64,000 bases of DNA from Tropicibacter sp. R16_0. Its GTDB lineage: Bacteria; Pseudomonadota; Alphaproteobacteria; Rhodobacterales; Rhodobacteraceae. The first letter of the stretch is position 1, and each line of letters starts with the position of its first letter. The position numbers were made by a program, and so were the translations under genes. Below the pieces are notes generated by a model. It was given only the letters and a program-made list of their open reading frames with translations, searched no databases and was not told the origin of the DNA. This document shows, in pieces, positions 1 to 9,188 of this stretch. The stretch spans positions 1 through 64,000 of the forward strand of contig NZ_JAGHRE010000006.1 of assembly GCF_017743935.1 (NCBI RefSeq), read 5' to 3'.

Positions 1-2
1 TC

Positions 3-272
3 ATCGACAACGGGTCTTATGGCTCGACCGGGGATCAGCCGACCTATGCGGGGATGAAAACCTCGCTGGCGGCGATGGCGCGGGCGGCGGGCTGCGAGAA
101 CGTGGTCGAATGCCAGGCCGAGGAAACAGGCACGGTGCTGCAGGCGGCGCTGGACGCTGGCAAGATGACCGTGATCGTCAGCAAATGCGAAAGCGGCAAC
201 GCAAAAATGCCCGTCATAACTATGGACCCCGTCGTCATCAGAGACAGGTTCATGAAGGCTGTGCAGGCCTGA
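3..272 (+). CDS. Sulfopyruvate decarboxylase beta subunit-like protein (3' part only)
   Basis: Only the last 89 codons are in the window and the reading frame is open to the left edge. The fragment begins with IDNGSYGSTGDQPT, which resembles the C-terminal TPP-binding half of small ComE/phosphonopyruvate-decarboxylase type proteins, where a conserved Asn-Gly stretch binds the diphosphate. ComE works with ComD to decarboxylate sulfopyruvate to sulfoacetaldehyde, a step in sulfolactate and cysteate breakdown in roseobacters. The gene ends 57 bases before the convergent LacI gene, so it belongs to a different unit. Phosphonopyruvate decarboxylase is the main alternative, and the missing N-terminus would be needed to decide. 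The family call is moderately secure and the substrate is inference. Confidence 0.6.
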   Translation: MDNGSYGSTGDQPTYAGMKTSLAAMARAAGCENVVECQAEETGTVLQAALDAGKMTVIVSKCESGNAKMPVITMDPVVIRDRFMKAVQA

Positions 273-329
273 GGTCGGCACTGGTCACGCGCAGCCAAAT
301 CATGCGCGTGACCCAAAACCCGACAATCA

Positions 330-1349
330 CTAAGAAAATCGCTCGTTTGGTGCCGTTGAAGAACGCACGATCAGATGCGCCTCGAGCAATTGATTGTCGG
401 GACGCTTCTCGTGTTCGACCCAATCTGCCAATGCGCTCGCCGATTGTTCGCCCATGCGCTGCACAGGCAGATGAACCGTCGACAGCGAAGGCACGGAAAC
501 TGCGGATCCTGGCAAATCATCGATACCCATGAGTGATACATCTTTGGGCACCTCGATGCCCTGGCCTTGAAGTCCGAACTGCACGCCCATGGCCAACACG
601 TCAGACAGACATAAAATGGCGTCTGTTGCCCGCCCGTCGGCAAAAACGGCACGGGCCGCGTCTGCGCCACCCTGAAGTCCGATGGGTGTCTCGAACCACG
701 TCAGGTCCATGCCCTGTCCAAACGACGTCAAACCGGCGATGCGATCCTGAGTTCGGTCATTGTTGCGCGTCGGACCATGGACCACGGCAACACGTCTGTG
801 CCCCATGTCATGCAGGTGTCTCAACGCGGTTTGAGCCGCGGCGGCATTGTCATACCCGATGGTTGGAAGCGCGTAGGTTGGATCAAAATAAGAGGTCGCA
901 ATCGTGGGAACTCGGGTGCGTTCGATCAAGGCCGTGAACGCATCGCTGTGCGTGACACCCGAGACAATTAACCCTTCGGCGCCGATGTCGAGCAACCCCT
1001 TGGCCTTCTCGGCCTCTAGCTTTGGATCAGAGTTGGTGGTGGCCACAACGAGAGACAGTTGCCGTTCACCCAACGCCCGTTCGAGCGACGCCAGAAACCT
1101 TGCAAAGATTGCATTGTCGAGCGTCGGCACCAGCGCACCCACAAACCGCGTTCGACCCGAGTTGATCGCACGGGCCGCAGCACTTGGTACAAAGTTCAAT
1201 TGGTCGATCACGTCCTGAACGCGAACCCGCGTTTTTTCGGTTACGGCCTCAGGCGAATTCAGCACACGCGAAACCGTTGCAACGGATACACCTGCCGCTT
1301 TTGCCACGTCGCGCAGGTTTACACGTTTCTTGCCACTTTGATCTTTCAT
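330..1349 (-). CDS. LacI-family transcriptional regulator of the betaine locus
   Basis: This 339-residue LacI/GalR-type repressor has an N-terminal helix-turn-helix (VSVATVSRVLN, about residues 20-30) followed by the periplasmic-binding-protein-like effector domain (VGALVPTLDN onward). I chose the ATG at 1349 because the longer GTG-started frame (to 1400) adds 17 residues not expected in the family and would run up to the edge of the first operator. It is divergent from the DUF1989-GcvT gene, and two near-identical palindromes lie between the two starts, so it very likely controls both itself and the betaine importer/methyltransferase operon. The effector is unknown; a betaine or a catabolite of one is inferred from the neighbours. 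Confidence 0.88.
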   Translation of the reverse strand: MKDQSGKKRVNLRDVAKAAGVSVATVSRVLNSPEAVTEKTRVRVQDVIDQLNFVPSAAARAINSGRTRFVGALVPTLDNAIFARFLASLERALGERQLSLVVATTNSDPKLEAEKAKGLLDIGAEGLIVSGVTHSDAFTALIERTRVPTIATSYFDPTYALPTIGYDNAAAAQTALRHLHDMGHRRVAVVHGPTRNNDRTQDRIAGLTSFGQGMDLTWFETPIGLQGGADAARAVFADGRATDAILCLSDVLAMGVQFGLQGQGIEVPKDVSLMGIDDLPGSAVSVPSLSTVHLPVQRMGEQSASALADWVEHEKRPDNQLLEAHLIVRSSTAPNERFS

Positions 1350-1400
1350 ACCCAACCAAATACCGCCTCGGAACGCTCTTGCAAGATAAAATCTTGACAC

Positions 1401-1416
1401 ATGTAACTGGTTACAT
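1401..1416. promoter_or_regulatory. LacI-type operator, site 1
   Basis: ATGTAACTGGTTACAT is a palindrome with perfect 7-base arms around a central TG. A perfect -35-like TTGACA (1394-1399, plus strand) sits directly upstream, so the operator would fill the spacer of a rightward promoter and block RNA polymerase. The -10 region after it is a poor match, so the promoter itself is inference. Confidence 0.72.
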
Positions 1417-1422
1417 CAACGT

Positions 1423-1438
1423 GTGTAACTGGTTACAT
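1423..1438. promoter_or_regulatory. LacI-type operator, site 2
   Basis: GTGTAACTGGTTACAT repeats site 1 with a single change at its outer base. Its centre lies 22 bp from the centre of site 1, about two helical turns, so two repressor dimers could bind the same face of the DNA. It ends 21 bp before the ATG of the DUF1989-GcvT gene. Confidence 0.72.
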
Positions 1439-1459
1439 TTTGAATGGAGGCCGGATTCG

Positions 1460-3787
1460 ATGTCCGCTCCCACGGTCCTAAGAGAGTTTTCGAACATCGG
1501 GTTTTCGGGCCCTGGGCGGAGCTTTCCTGGCTTTCAAATCCCTGCAAGCGCGAGAGCTGTGGATCTTGCACCACGCGACGCCCTGCGGATTGAATTGCAG
1601 GCAGGTGACTTGCTGTCCGTGCATGGCCTGTCAAAGGACAATCAGGTTTGGCTGGCTGGCTTCGATGACAAAGGCCAAGATGCCCTGTCGGCGCTTGGCC
1701 TGACTGGACAAGACACCTTGGATCACGCGCTCATCGACGCTGGTGCGTTTTTCGGGTGGGTGGCCGCACATGGCGGGGATCCAACGCAGGAAACTCCGGT
1801 CTTCTCGGTGCAGGGACTGAGCGAACCTCTTGTCCTCAAAGCCTCTGCCACCTTGGCGGTCTGGGCGTTTTGCCCCGCGTCACGCCACCATTTGGTTACA
1901 GGCCACATCACCAATACAGTATCGTTGTTGCATCAACCCGCGCCCCGAACAGGCCCGGTCCTGCCCGCCCCCCTTGGCGACATACGTGACGAATTCACCG
2001 TCGCCCGCGGCACAGGGCAGGCCTATAAGGTGCGCAAGGGCGACATCATCCAGATCATCGACATCGACGGGCAGCAGTGCTCCGACTTCATGGCCCTGCG
2101 CGCGGATGGTTTGGACAAGGGTCAGGAGTGGATGATCGACAGCACCGCGACCCGCTCGATGGTGCGGCGCGCGTACCCAGGTCCCGGCCTGCTGGACAAG
2201 TTCTTTGACCGCGAGATGCGTCCAATGCTGAATGTCATACAGGACACATGCGGACAGCATGACACCTTTGGACTGGCCTGTACCGCGCGCGGCTACGAAG
2301 AGCGCGGCTTTCCCGGTCACGTCAATTGCTCGGACAACATGACGAACGCCCTTGATCCGTTTGGGGTGGGTCGTCGCGCTGCCTGGCCCGCGATAAACTT
2401 TTTCTGGAGCACCTGGATCGATCCCCACAGTCACCACATCCAAACCGAAGAAAGCCGTTCGCGCCCCGGCGACTATGTGGCGATGCGGGCACTGGATGAT
2501 CTGGTTTGTGTCTCGACCGCCTGCCCCGACGATCTGGACCCGATCAACGGCTGGAACCCCACAGATATTCACGTCCGCATCTACCGCCCTGACGCCCCAA
2601 TCCGGCGCGCGGTTGCCTATCGCGAAAAGGAAGACGCCCCGATGACCATCAGCCAGGAATCGGCCTTTCACGACCGGCTTGCCCCGTTGACCGAGCATTT
2701 CGCCCCGGCCCGCGACCTCTGGACGCCGGTCAGTTTCCCCAGCCACGGGACCTTGGGCGAATACTGGGCCTGCCGCGAGGCGGTCACGGTTCAGGACATG
2801 AGCGGGTTGCGCAAATTTGACATCGTCGGCCCCGATGCCGAACGCCTGTTGCAACAAGCCATGACGCGCAATATCGCTAAGCTGGCGGTTTGGCGCGGGA
2901 CTTACAGCCTGCTTTGCGATGACAGCGGCACGGTGATCGACGATGGCACCCTATTCCGCATGGGGCCCGAGCTGTTCCGCTGGTGCTGCGGGTCCGAGGA
3001 AAGCGGTCGCGTACTTGAGGCACTTGCCACTGAGATGGGCCTGCAGGTGCGCATTCATGCCATGCGTGGTGCTCTGCCAAATCTGGCCATTCAAGGACCG
3101 AAATCCCGCGAGTTGATCCGCAAAATCGCCTTCACCCAGCCACATGTACCGTCCCTGGATCAGTTGAAATGGTTCGGGGTAACCGTCGCTCGGCTGCACG
3201 ACCGCGAAGGCGCGCCCTTCATGCTGTCCCGCTCGGGCTATACCGGCGAACTGGGCTACGAGATTTTTTGTGCCAAGGCCGACGCCACCCGCATCTGGGA
3301 CGCGATCATCGACGCCGGGGCCGAATTTGGCGTGACGCCGATGGGCTCTGCGGCGTTGGAAGTGATCCGGATCGAGGCCGGCCTGGCCGCCGCCAATGCC
3401 GAGTTTGCGCCCGGTGTCGATGCTTTCGAAGCTGGACTTGGCTTTGCCGTCGACCTGACCAAAACGGACTTCACGGGCAAGGCCGCGCTGGAACGCAACA
3501 CCCGCGATCCGCGTCGCGTTCTAAAGGGCTTGCTTATCAATTGCGATGATGTGCCTGCCCACGGCGCTCCGGTCTTTGCGGGCGAGCGTCAGGTTGGTCA
3601 GGTCACTTCGGCCACTCGGTCCCCCAGTTTGGAACGGGCCATCGCCATCGTGCGGCTGGCCGTGGAACACGCCGAGGACGGCACCGAACTGGAGATTGGC
3701 CAGCTGGACGGGCGCATGAAACGTCTGACCGGCACCGTCACCGGCATCCCATTCATCGACCCACAAAGAAAACGCGCCCGGGCCTGA
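1460..3787 (+). CDS. DUF1989 - GcvT (aminomethyltransferase-like) fusion protein
   Basis: This 775-residue protein joins an N-terminal stretch (about 1-165), a DUF1989 domain (about 170-385, with Cys-Ser-Asp-Phe and several His/Cys positions typical of that urea-carboxylase-associated family) and a C-terminal GcvT/T-protein domain (about 400-775). GcvT-like domains pass one-carbon groups to tetrahydrofolate. The start at 1460 follows a good ribosome site (TGGAGG); a longer open frame upstream crosses the operators and is rejected. It is the first gene of the operon with the betaine importer and an MttB-type methyltransferase, so a role in taking methyl or methylene groups from a betaine to folate is inferred. 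DUF1989 function is not established. Confidence 0.85.
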   Translation: MSAPTVLREFSNIGFSGPGRSFPGFQIPASARAVDLAPRDALRIELQAGDLLSVHGLSKDNQVWLAGFDDKGQDALSALGLTGQDTLDHALIDAGAFFGWVAAHGGDPTQETPVFSVQGLSEPLVLKASATLAVWAFCPASRHHLVTGHITNTVSLLHQPAPRTGPVLPAPLGDIRDEFTVARGTGQAYKVRKGDIIQIIDIDGQQCSDFMALRADGLDKGQEWMIDSTATRSMVRRAYPGPGLLDKFFDREMRPMLNVIQDTCGQHDTFGLACTARGYEERGFPGHVNCSDNMTNALDPFGVGRRAAWPAINFFWSTWIDPHSHHIQTEESRSRPGDYVAMRALDDLVCVSTACPDDLDPINGWNPTDIHVRIYRPDAPIRRAVAYREKEDAPMTISQESAFHDRLAPLTEHFAPARDLWTPVSFPSHGTLGEYWACREAVTVQDMSGLRKFDIVGPDAERLLQQAMTRNIAKLAVWRGTYSLLCDDSGTVIDDGTLFRMGPELFRWCCGSEESGRVLEALATEMGLQVRIHAMRGALPNLAIQGPKSRELIRKIAFTQPHVPSLDQLKWFGVTVARLHDREGAPFMLSRSGYTGELGYEIFCAKADATRIWDAIIDAGAEFGVTPMGSAALEVIRIEAGLAAANAEFAPGVDAFEAGLGFAVDLTKTDFTGKAALERNTRDPRRVLKGLLINCDDVPAHGAPVFAGERQVGQVTSATRSPSLERAIAIVRLAVEHAEDGTELEIGQLDGRMKRLTGTVTGIPFIDPQRKRARA

Positions 3788-3817
3788 AACCGGGAACCCA
3801 ATAGGAGGAGAAGACAC

Positions 3818-4783
3818 ATGAAGACACTCACAACACTTGCCGCATCGCTGGCCCTGACCATTGGGGCAACCGGCGCCATGGCGCAGGAAAAGGTCATGGT
3901 TGGCGAACCCAGCTGGCCTGGCGCCAAGATCATGAGCCGTGTCATCGGTCAGATCATCGAAACCCGTTTGGGGGGCGAGGCCGGATATGCCCCAGGTGCG
4001 AACGCCGTCATCTTTGCCGCGATGGACGGTGGGCGCGGCGACATCGACGTGCACCCCGATGTCTGGCTGCCGAACCAGTCGTCCTTTACCGACGAATATG
4101 TCGACCAGAAAGGCACCGTCGCGCTGTCGTCGGGCAGCTATGAGGGCCGCGCTGGCTTCTGCACGCCCACCTACATGGCCGACAAGCACAACATGAAGTC
4201 GATCTTTGATCTGGCCACACCCATGGCGCAGGAGCTCTACGACACCAACGGCGACGGCAAGGGCGAGATCTGGGTCGGTGCCTCTGGCTGGGCCTCGACC
4301 AACGTGCACAAGGTCAAAGTGCGTGACTATGGGATCGAGACCTTCCTTGAGCCCTCGACCGAAGACGAAACCGTCTTTTATTCGCGCCTCAAGGATGCCG
4401 TGGATCAGGAACAGGGCGTGGTGTTCTATTGCTACAGCCCCCACTACGTGCATGCGCTGTATGACGTGACCATGATCGAAGAACCCGAGCATGATCCGGC
4501 GACCTACAAGATCGTGCAGCCTGATCAGGATGCCGATTGGTACAACAAATCGTCGATCACCACAGGCGATCAGGTCAAGACCGTGACCGTGGCCTATTCC
4601 AAATCGCTGGAAGAGCGGAACCCGGCGGCCGCCTCGTTCCTGAGCCAGATCGACATGGACGCAGATGAGCTGTCGCAGCTGACCTATCAGGTCGTGATCC
4701 AGGGCAAAGACATCGACGCAGCCGTGTCCGATTGGCTCGCCGCGAATGGCGATACCGTTGATGGCTGGTTGGGCTTGAACTGA
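3818..4783 (+). CDS. Glycine betaine-type ABC transporter substrate-binding protein (OpuAC family)
   Basis: This 321-residue periplasmic binding protein has a clear Sec signal peptide (MKTLTTLAASLALTIG..., cleavage expected after AMA at residue 22). The mature part has the OpuAC-type layout, with Trp residues in GEPSWPG, HPDVWLPN and GASGWASTN that could build the aromatic cage used to hold quaternary ammonium groups. A strong ribosome site (AGGAGG) precedes the ATG, and it lies 30 bases after the DUF1989-GcvT gene in the same operon. The ligand is probably a betaine; proline or hydroxyproline betaine is favoured by the downstream HpbD-like gene, but this is inference. Confidence 0.9.
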   Translation: MKTLTTLAASLALTIGATGAMAQEKVMVGEPSWPGAKIMSRVIGQIIETRLGGEAGYAPGANAVIFAAMDGGRGDIDVHPDVWLPNQSSFTDEYVDQKGTVALSSGSYEGRAGFCTPTYMADKHNMKSIFDLATPMAQELYDTNGDGKGEIWVGASGWASTNVHKVKVRDYGIETFLEPSTEDETVFYSRLKDAVDQEQGVVFYCYSPHYVHALYDVTMIEEPEHDPATYKIVQPDQDADWYNKSSITTGDQVKTVTVAYSKSLEERNPAAASFLSQIDMDADELSQLTYQVVIQGKDIDAAVSDWLAANGDTVDGWLGLN

Positions 4784-4851
4784 GCCAATCTCTGGCCGGT
4801 TCCCTCCCTAGGGGATCGGCCAATTCCACGCACCAAGATCAGGAGGGGACG

Positions 4852-5901
4852 ATGACAGCTGAGATCGCAATCGACGCACGCGGCGTTTGGAAAGTGTTCG
4901 GCGCCAATGCAGATGAGGCGCTGAAAGCCATCCATGCCGAAGGCCTGAGCAAGGCCGAAGTGCTGGAGCGGTTCAACTGCGTCGTCGGCGTTGCGGATGC
5001 CAGTTTCGAGATCGAAACAGGCGAGCTGTTCTGCGTCATGGGCCTGTCAGGTTCTGGCAAATCCACCCTCGTCCGGCATGTGAACCGGCTGCTGGAACCC
5101 ACCGATGGGCACATCTACATCGGTGGCGATGACGTGATGGGCCTCAGCGACGATGGGCTGCGTGACCTGCGCAACCGCCGCGTGGCGATGGTGTTTCAAA
5201 ACTTTGGCCTGATGCCGCACCGCACAGTCCGCGACAACGTGGCGATGCCCCTGGAAATTCGCGGCACCGGCAAGGCGCGCCGCTGGGAAGAGGCCGACCG
5301 CGTGCTTGATCTGGTCGAACTGTCAGGTTGGGAAGACAAATACGCGCATGAACTGTCAGGCGGAATGCAGCAGCGCGTGGGACTTGCCCGCGCCATCGCC
5401 GCCGACCCCGAGATTCTGCTGATGGATGAACCCTTCTCGGCTCTCGATCCGCTGATCCGCAAACAGTTGCAGGATCAGTTCATGGCGCTGTCGCGTGAGC
5501 TGAAGAAGACGACGATGTTCATCACCCATGATTTGGATGAGGCCATTCGCATCGGCAACCGGATCGCGATCATGAAAGACGGGCGCATCGTGCAGGTGGG
5601 TACGCCCGAAGAAATCATCCTGAACCCCGCCGACGATTATGTCGCCGATTTTGTAGCCGGGATTTCCAAGCTGCACATGATCTTTGCCCACGCGGTGATG
5701 CGCCCCGTGTCGGAATACGAGGCCGCAAACGGCCCTCTACCCGATGATTGCCACACCGCCCATCCCGACATGGATCTGTCCGACCTGATGGAGCTGAGCG
5801 TCAAGGGCCACGGGGTGATCGCGGTCAAACAGGACGGCAACACGGTCGGCATCATCGACCGCACCCGGCTGATTCAGGCCATTCAGGACAACCAGGCCTA
5901 A
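4852..5901 (+). CDS. Glycine betaine/proline-type ABC transporter ATP-binding protein (OpuAA family)
   Basis: This 349-residue ATPase energises the importer. Visible motifs are Walker A GLSGSGKST (about residues 64-72), signature LSGGMQQRVGL, Walker B ILLMDEPFSALD and the switch His in FITHDLDEA. As in other OpuAA/ProV proteins, the N-terminus carries an extension of about 35 residues before the ABC core, and the C-terminus has a short CBS-like tail (about 285-349). Its ribosome site AGGAGGGG lies just before the ATG. The next gene, the permease, starts 12 bases after the stop. No residues appear to be missing. Confidence 0.93.
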   Translation: MTAEIAIDARGVWKVFGANADEALKAIHAEGLSKAEVLERFNCVVGVADASFEIETGELFCVMGLSGSGKSTLVRHVNRLLEPTDGHIYIGGDDVMGLSDDGLRDLRNRRVAMVFQNFGLMPHRTVRDNVAMPLEIRGTGKARRWEEADRVLDLVELSGWEDKYAHELSGGMQQRVGLARAIAADPEILLMDEPFSALDPLIRKQLQDQFMALSRELKKTTMFITHDLDEAIRIGNRIAIMKDGRIVQVGTPEEIILNPADDYVADFVAGISKLHMIFAHAVMRPVSEYEAANGPLPDDCHTAHPDMDLSDLMELSVKGHGVIAVKQDGNTVGIIDRTRLIQAIQDNQA

Positions 5902-5913
5902 GGAGGGGCGGAC

Positions 5914-7431
5914 ATGAAACATGTGGACATGAAAGACATCCAGCCTGAGACCGCCGAACGCTTGTCCGGTCTGGTCGGTGATTTTGTTGGGCAAGGGCAG
6001 GACTATTACCGCCGGGTCTTTGCCTACATGATGGAGGCGCCGGGGTTCCGGTTCACCTTTAACTTTACCGCCGGTTTGCTCGGCCCGATCTGGTTCGGTG
6101 CACGGGGCCTGTGGTCCTGGTTCCTCAGCTTCATGGTCCTGGAAACGCTCGCCTGGATCCAAATCGGTCAAGGCCTGTTTGGCGATCTGGGGCGCGAGGC
6201 GCGCACCCGCGCCGATCAGATCGCACAGACGCTGGAACTACGTCGCCAGCAAATCGAGGCGGCCGAGGCCTCTGGCTCCGGCTCACTTGATGCATTGAAA
6301 CGCGCCGCAACCTCGCTTGAAAACGCGATGGCCGAGGCGCAAGCCACGGCCGCCGCCGCGGACGCCAGCGGGACAGTCTATCTGATCGTTGGCATCGTGC
6401 TGCTGCTTGCGGTCAAGGCTCTGGCAGCCTCCATCGCAAACTGGACGCTCGAGGGGCAGTTTGCCCGCTGGCGCTCGGATCGGTCGGTGGCCAGTGGCTG
6501 GTCTGTGCCCCGGATGCTGGTGTCCATTGCTGTCTTCGGTGCGGTCACAATCCTGTCGACCATCAAGTTCGCTCAACCCGACGCTATCGGTCTGCTGAAA
6601 CAATTCCCCACCAATCGCGATTGGCGTTTGAACGTGGGCGACGGCATTCAGGTGGCATTCGACTGGACCAAAACCGCCGGGCGCGGGTTCTTTGACGGGC
6701 TGACCTATGGCATGCGCACCCTGCTAGACTGGATCGAGGTTGTTCTGGTTGACACCCCGTGGCCTGTCGTGGCCCTCGTCATTGTCATGCTGGCCTGGCT
6801 TTCTGCTGGCCCGCGTGTCGCGATCTTTACCGGTGCGGCGCTTGCTTATCTCGGCCTGCTCGACTTCTGGGAAAAGGCGATGACAACGATTGCTCTGCTC
6901 GGGGCCGCAGCGCTGATCTCGATCACACTTGGCATTCCGCTTGGCATCTATTGCGCGCGCAGGCCAAAGGTCTTTGCCGTAGTGCGCCCGATCCTGGACT
7001 TCATGCAATCCATGCCGTCCTTCGTTTACCTCATCCCGGTTGTCGCTTTCATCGGGTCCGGCAAACCGGCAGGCGTCGTTGCGACCATGATCTTTGGCAG
7101 CCCGCCGGTCATCCGCTTTACCGTTCTGGGCCTGCAACAGGTGCCCGAAACCGTGCGCGAAGCTGCAATGGCCTTTGGCGCAACACCCCGCTATCTGCTC
7201 TGGCGCGTGGATCTGCCGCTGGCGCATAAGACAATCATGGCGGGCGTGAACCAGACGATCCTGCTGTCGCTGGCCATGGTGGTTGTGGCCTCGCTCATTG
7301 GCGCCAAGGGACTGGGCGAGGATGTTTTGGAGGCCCTGCAATATGCAGCTGCGGGTCAAGGTATCCTGGCCGGTCTGGCGATCCTCTTCTGTGCCCTGAT
7401 TCTCGACCGGATCGTGGCCGGCAAGCGATAG
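5914..7431 (+). CDS. Betaine-type ABC transporter permease (OpuAB/ProW family)
   Basis: This 505-residue membrane protein is longer than ProW (about 350). The N-terminal third has its own hydrophobic segments and a stretch rich in Ala, Glu and Gln (about residues 95-145) that looks coiled-coil. The C-terminal half holds the binding-protein-dependent permease core, with the EAA loop that contacts the ATPase (VREAAMAFGATP). It completes the importer with the two genes before it. A strong ribosome site (AAGGAGGGG) lies before the ATG. A hairpin follows the stop, before the methyltransferase gene. Confidence 0.9.
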   Translation: MKHVDMKDIQPETAERLSGLVGDFVGQGQDYYRRVFAYMMEAPGFRFTFNFTAGLLGPIWFGARGLWSWFLSFMVLETLAWIQIGQGLFGDLGREARTRADQIAQTLELRRQQIEAAEASGSGSLDALKRAATSLENAMAEAQATAAAADASGTVYLIVGIVLLLAVKALAASIANWTLEGQFARWRSDRSVASGWSVPRMLVSIAVFGAVTILSTIKFAQPDAIGLLKQFPTNRDWRLNVGDGIQVAFDWTKTAGRGFFDGLTYGMRTLLDWIEVVLVDTPWPVVALVIVMLAWLSAGPRVAIFTGAALAYLGLLDFWEKAMTTIALLGAAALISITLGIPLGIYCARRPKVFAVVRPILDFMQSMPSFVYLIPVVAFIGSGKPAGVVATMIFGSPPVIRFTVLGLQQVPETVREAAMAFGATPRYLLWRVDLPLAHKTIMAGVNQTILLSLAMVVVASLIGAKGLGEDVLEALQYAAAGQGILAGLAILFCALILDRIVAGKR

Positions 7432-7445
7432 TGTCGGATCATGTC

Positions 7446-7474
7446 GCGGGAACGGCGGTTTTTGCCGGTCCCGC
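7446..7474 (+). other. Intercistronic hairpin after the permease gene
   Basis: GCGGGA-a-CGGC, a 7-base loop ending in TTTTT, then GCCG-g-TCCCGC form a stem of ten pairs with one mismatch in the 140-base gap between the permease and the MttB gene. There is no T run after it, so it is more likely an RNA-stability or processing element than a terminator. Confidence 0.5.
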
Positions 7475-7571
7475 TTGATGACATGTCGGTTTTTGCATCC
7501 ACATTTCGGAAACCTGCACGTCAAACGACCCCTTCGGCGGGCATCCTGCATCCAAACAGGAGATCGTCGTC

Positions 7572-9128
7572 ATGACCCAAGCCGCCACTGCTCCGCGCGC
7601 CCGTTCGGGCGGACGCCAGGCCCGCCGCGCCCTGCGCACGGCCCCGAAATTCGACATGCTGCCCGGCCTGACCGGCAAAATCCCCTTGTGCGAAGTGATG
7701 GACGGGGCACAGGTCGAGCGTATCGACAATGCCTCGATGGACATCCTGGAAAACGTGGGCGTCCAGTTCCGCGACCCCATCGCGCTCGAGGATTGGAAGA
7801 AAGTCGGCGCCAAGGTCGAAGGCGAGCTGGTCTTTCTGGACCGGGGACTGGTGCGCGAGTTGATCGCAACCATCCCGTCGGATTTCACCTATCACGCCCG
7901 CGATCCCAAGAAGAACGTGCGCCTTGGCGGGCGTCATTCGATCTTTGTGCCGATGACCGGCGCGCCCTTCCTGCGCGATCTGGATGATGTGCGTCGCAAC
8001 CCGACGCTGGATGATCTGGCGATGTTCCACAAGCTGGCGCATATGATGCCCGCGCTGCACAGCTCGGCCCACCATATCGTGGAACCCTATGATCACCCGA
8101 TCAGCCAGCGGCACCTGCGCATCACCTATTCGTCGATGAAGCATTCCGACAAGACGTTCATGGGCATGACCACCTCGCCCAAGAACGCCGAGGATGTGAT
8201 GGATATGTGCGCGATCCTCTTTGGCGAAGAGTTCATGGAAACGCACCCGGTCACCACCGGCAACTGCAACGGCAACTCGCCACTGGTGTGGGATGAAACC
8301 ATGCTGGGCGCGATGCGCGCCTTCTGCCGCCGCAATCAGCCGGTGCTCTGCTCGCCCTTTGTTCTAGGTGGGGCCAACACGCCCGCATCGGTCCCGGCAA
8401 CGGTGGCGCAGCTGAACGCCGAAGCCTTGAGCGCACTCGCCTACACCCAGGTGATCCGCAAAGGCGCGCCAGCGATCTATGGTCACTACCTGTCGACCGT
8501 GTCGATGAAATCCGGCGCGCCCATGGCCGGCACGCCCGAGATTTCGCTGATGAACTTCATGATCGGTCAGATGGCCCGGCATTACGGTGTGCCGTGGCGC
8601 ACATCTAACACGCTTGGCGGGGCCAAGACATTCGACGCGCAGGCCGGGTACGAATCCGCCACCACGCTCCAGGCCGTCATGCATGCCGGCGCCAACTACA
8701 TCTGGCACAGTGCCGGCTGGAACGAGGCTGGGATGCACTGTTCGACCGCCAAATTCATCGTCGATGCCGAACAGTGCGCGATGGCCTATCGCATGGCCGA
8801 GGGTCCGAAATGGGACGACTTTGACACAGCCGTCTCGGCCGTGCCGGACGTTGGCCCGGGCGGTCACTATCTGGGGCATCCCCACACGCAAGAGAACTTC
8901 CAAGAAGCCTTCTTCATGCCCGATATGTTCGACAACAATTCAATCGAACAATGGGTGGCCGAAGGCGAGGTCGAAATCACCGAACGTGCCCTGAAACACG
9001 CCCGCAAGCTGTTGTCCGAATATCAGGAACCAACGCTCGACATCGCCAAGAACGAAGAGCTTCTGGACTACATCGCAAGGCGCGAACGAGAAATTCCAGC
9101 AGCTGATGAGCTGAACCAGGACTACTAA
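7572..9128 (+). CDS. MttB-family (trimethylamine/betaine) methyltransferase, non-pyrrolysine type
   Basis: This 518-residue protein matches the MttB superfamily, TIM-barrel enzymes that move a methyl group from a quaternary or tertiary amine to a corrinoid protein. The N-terminal GGRQARRALR stretch is typical of the proteobacterial branch. The frame has no internal TAG, so it is not a pyrrolysine protein; pyrrolysine-free members include glycine betaine and proline betaine methyltransferases in anaerobes. It lies at the end of the importer operon with a good ribosome site (ACAGGAGATCG). No MttC-like corrinoid protein is present in the window, which leaves the methyl acceptor open; the DUF1989-GcvT protein is a candidate partner. 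The family is sure, the substrate inferred. Confidence 0.9.
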   Translation: MTQAATAPRARSGGRQARRALRTAPKFDMLPGLTGKIPLCEVMDGAQVERIDNASMDILENVGVQFRDPIALEDWKKVGAKVEGELVFLDRGLVRELIATIPSDFTYHARDPKKNVRLGGRHSIFVPMTGAPFLRDLDDVRRNPTLDDLAMFHKLAHMMPALHSSAHHIVEPYDHPISQRHLRITYSSMKHSDKTFMGMTTSPKNAEDVMDMCAILFGEEFMETHPVTTGNCNGNSPLVWDETMLGAMRAFCRRNQPVLCSPFVLGGANTPASVPATVAQLNAEALSALAYTQVIRKGAPAIYGHYLSTVSMKSGAPMAGTPEISLMNFMIGQMARHYGVPWRTSNTLGGAKTFDAQAGYESATTLQAVMHAGANYIWHSAGWNEAGMHCSTAKFIVDAEQCAMAYRMAEGPKWDDFDTAVSAVPDVGPGGHYLGHPHTQENFQEAFFMPDMFDNNSIEQWVAEGEVEITERALKHARKLLSEYQEPTLDIAKNEELLDYIARREREIPAADELNQDY

Positions 9129-9142
9129 TTCACTCCCCTACT

Positions 9143-9173
9143 GGCTCGCCCCTTTCTTGGGCGGGCCTTTTTT
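9143..9173 (+). terminator. Rho-independent terminator after the MttB-family gene
   Basis: GGCTCGCCC, loop CTTTCTT, then GGGCGGGCC makes a nine-pair stem with one G-T pair, followed by six T residues. It sits 16 bases before the TTG start of the HpbD-like gene, so it either ends the importer operon or lets only part of the transcripts through. Confidence 0.88.
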
Positions 9174-9188
9174 CCGTGAGGGCCCCCT

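Noticed and set aside
1880-2857. A 325-codon open frame on the minus strand
   Set aside because: It is antisense to the DUF1989-GcvT gene and shows no recognisable domain.
7432-7571. Possible cobalamin riboswitch before the MttB-family gene
   Set aside because: The gap is only 140 bases and holds one simple hairpin; no B12-box-like sequence is seen.
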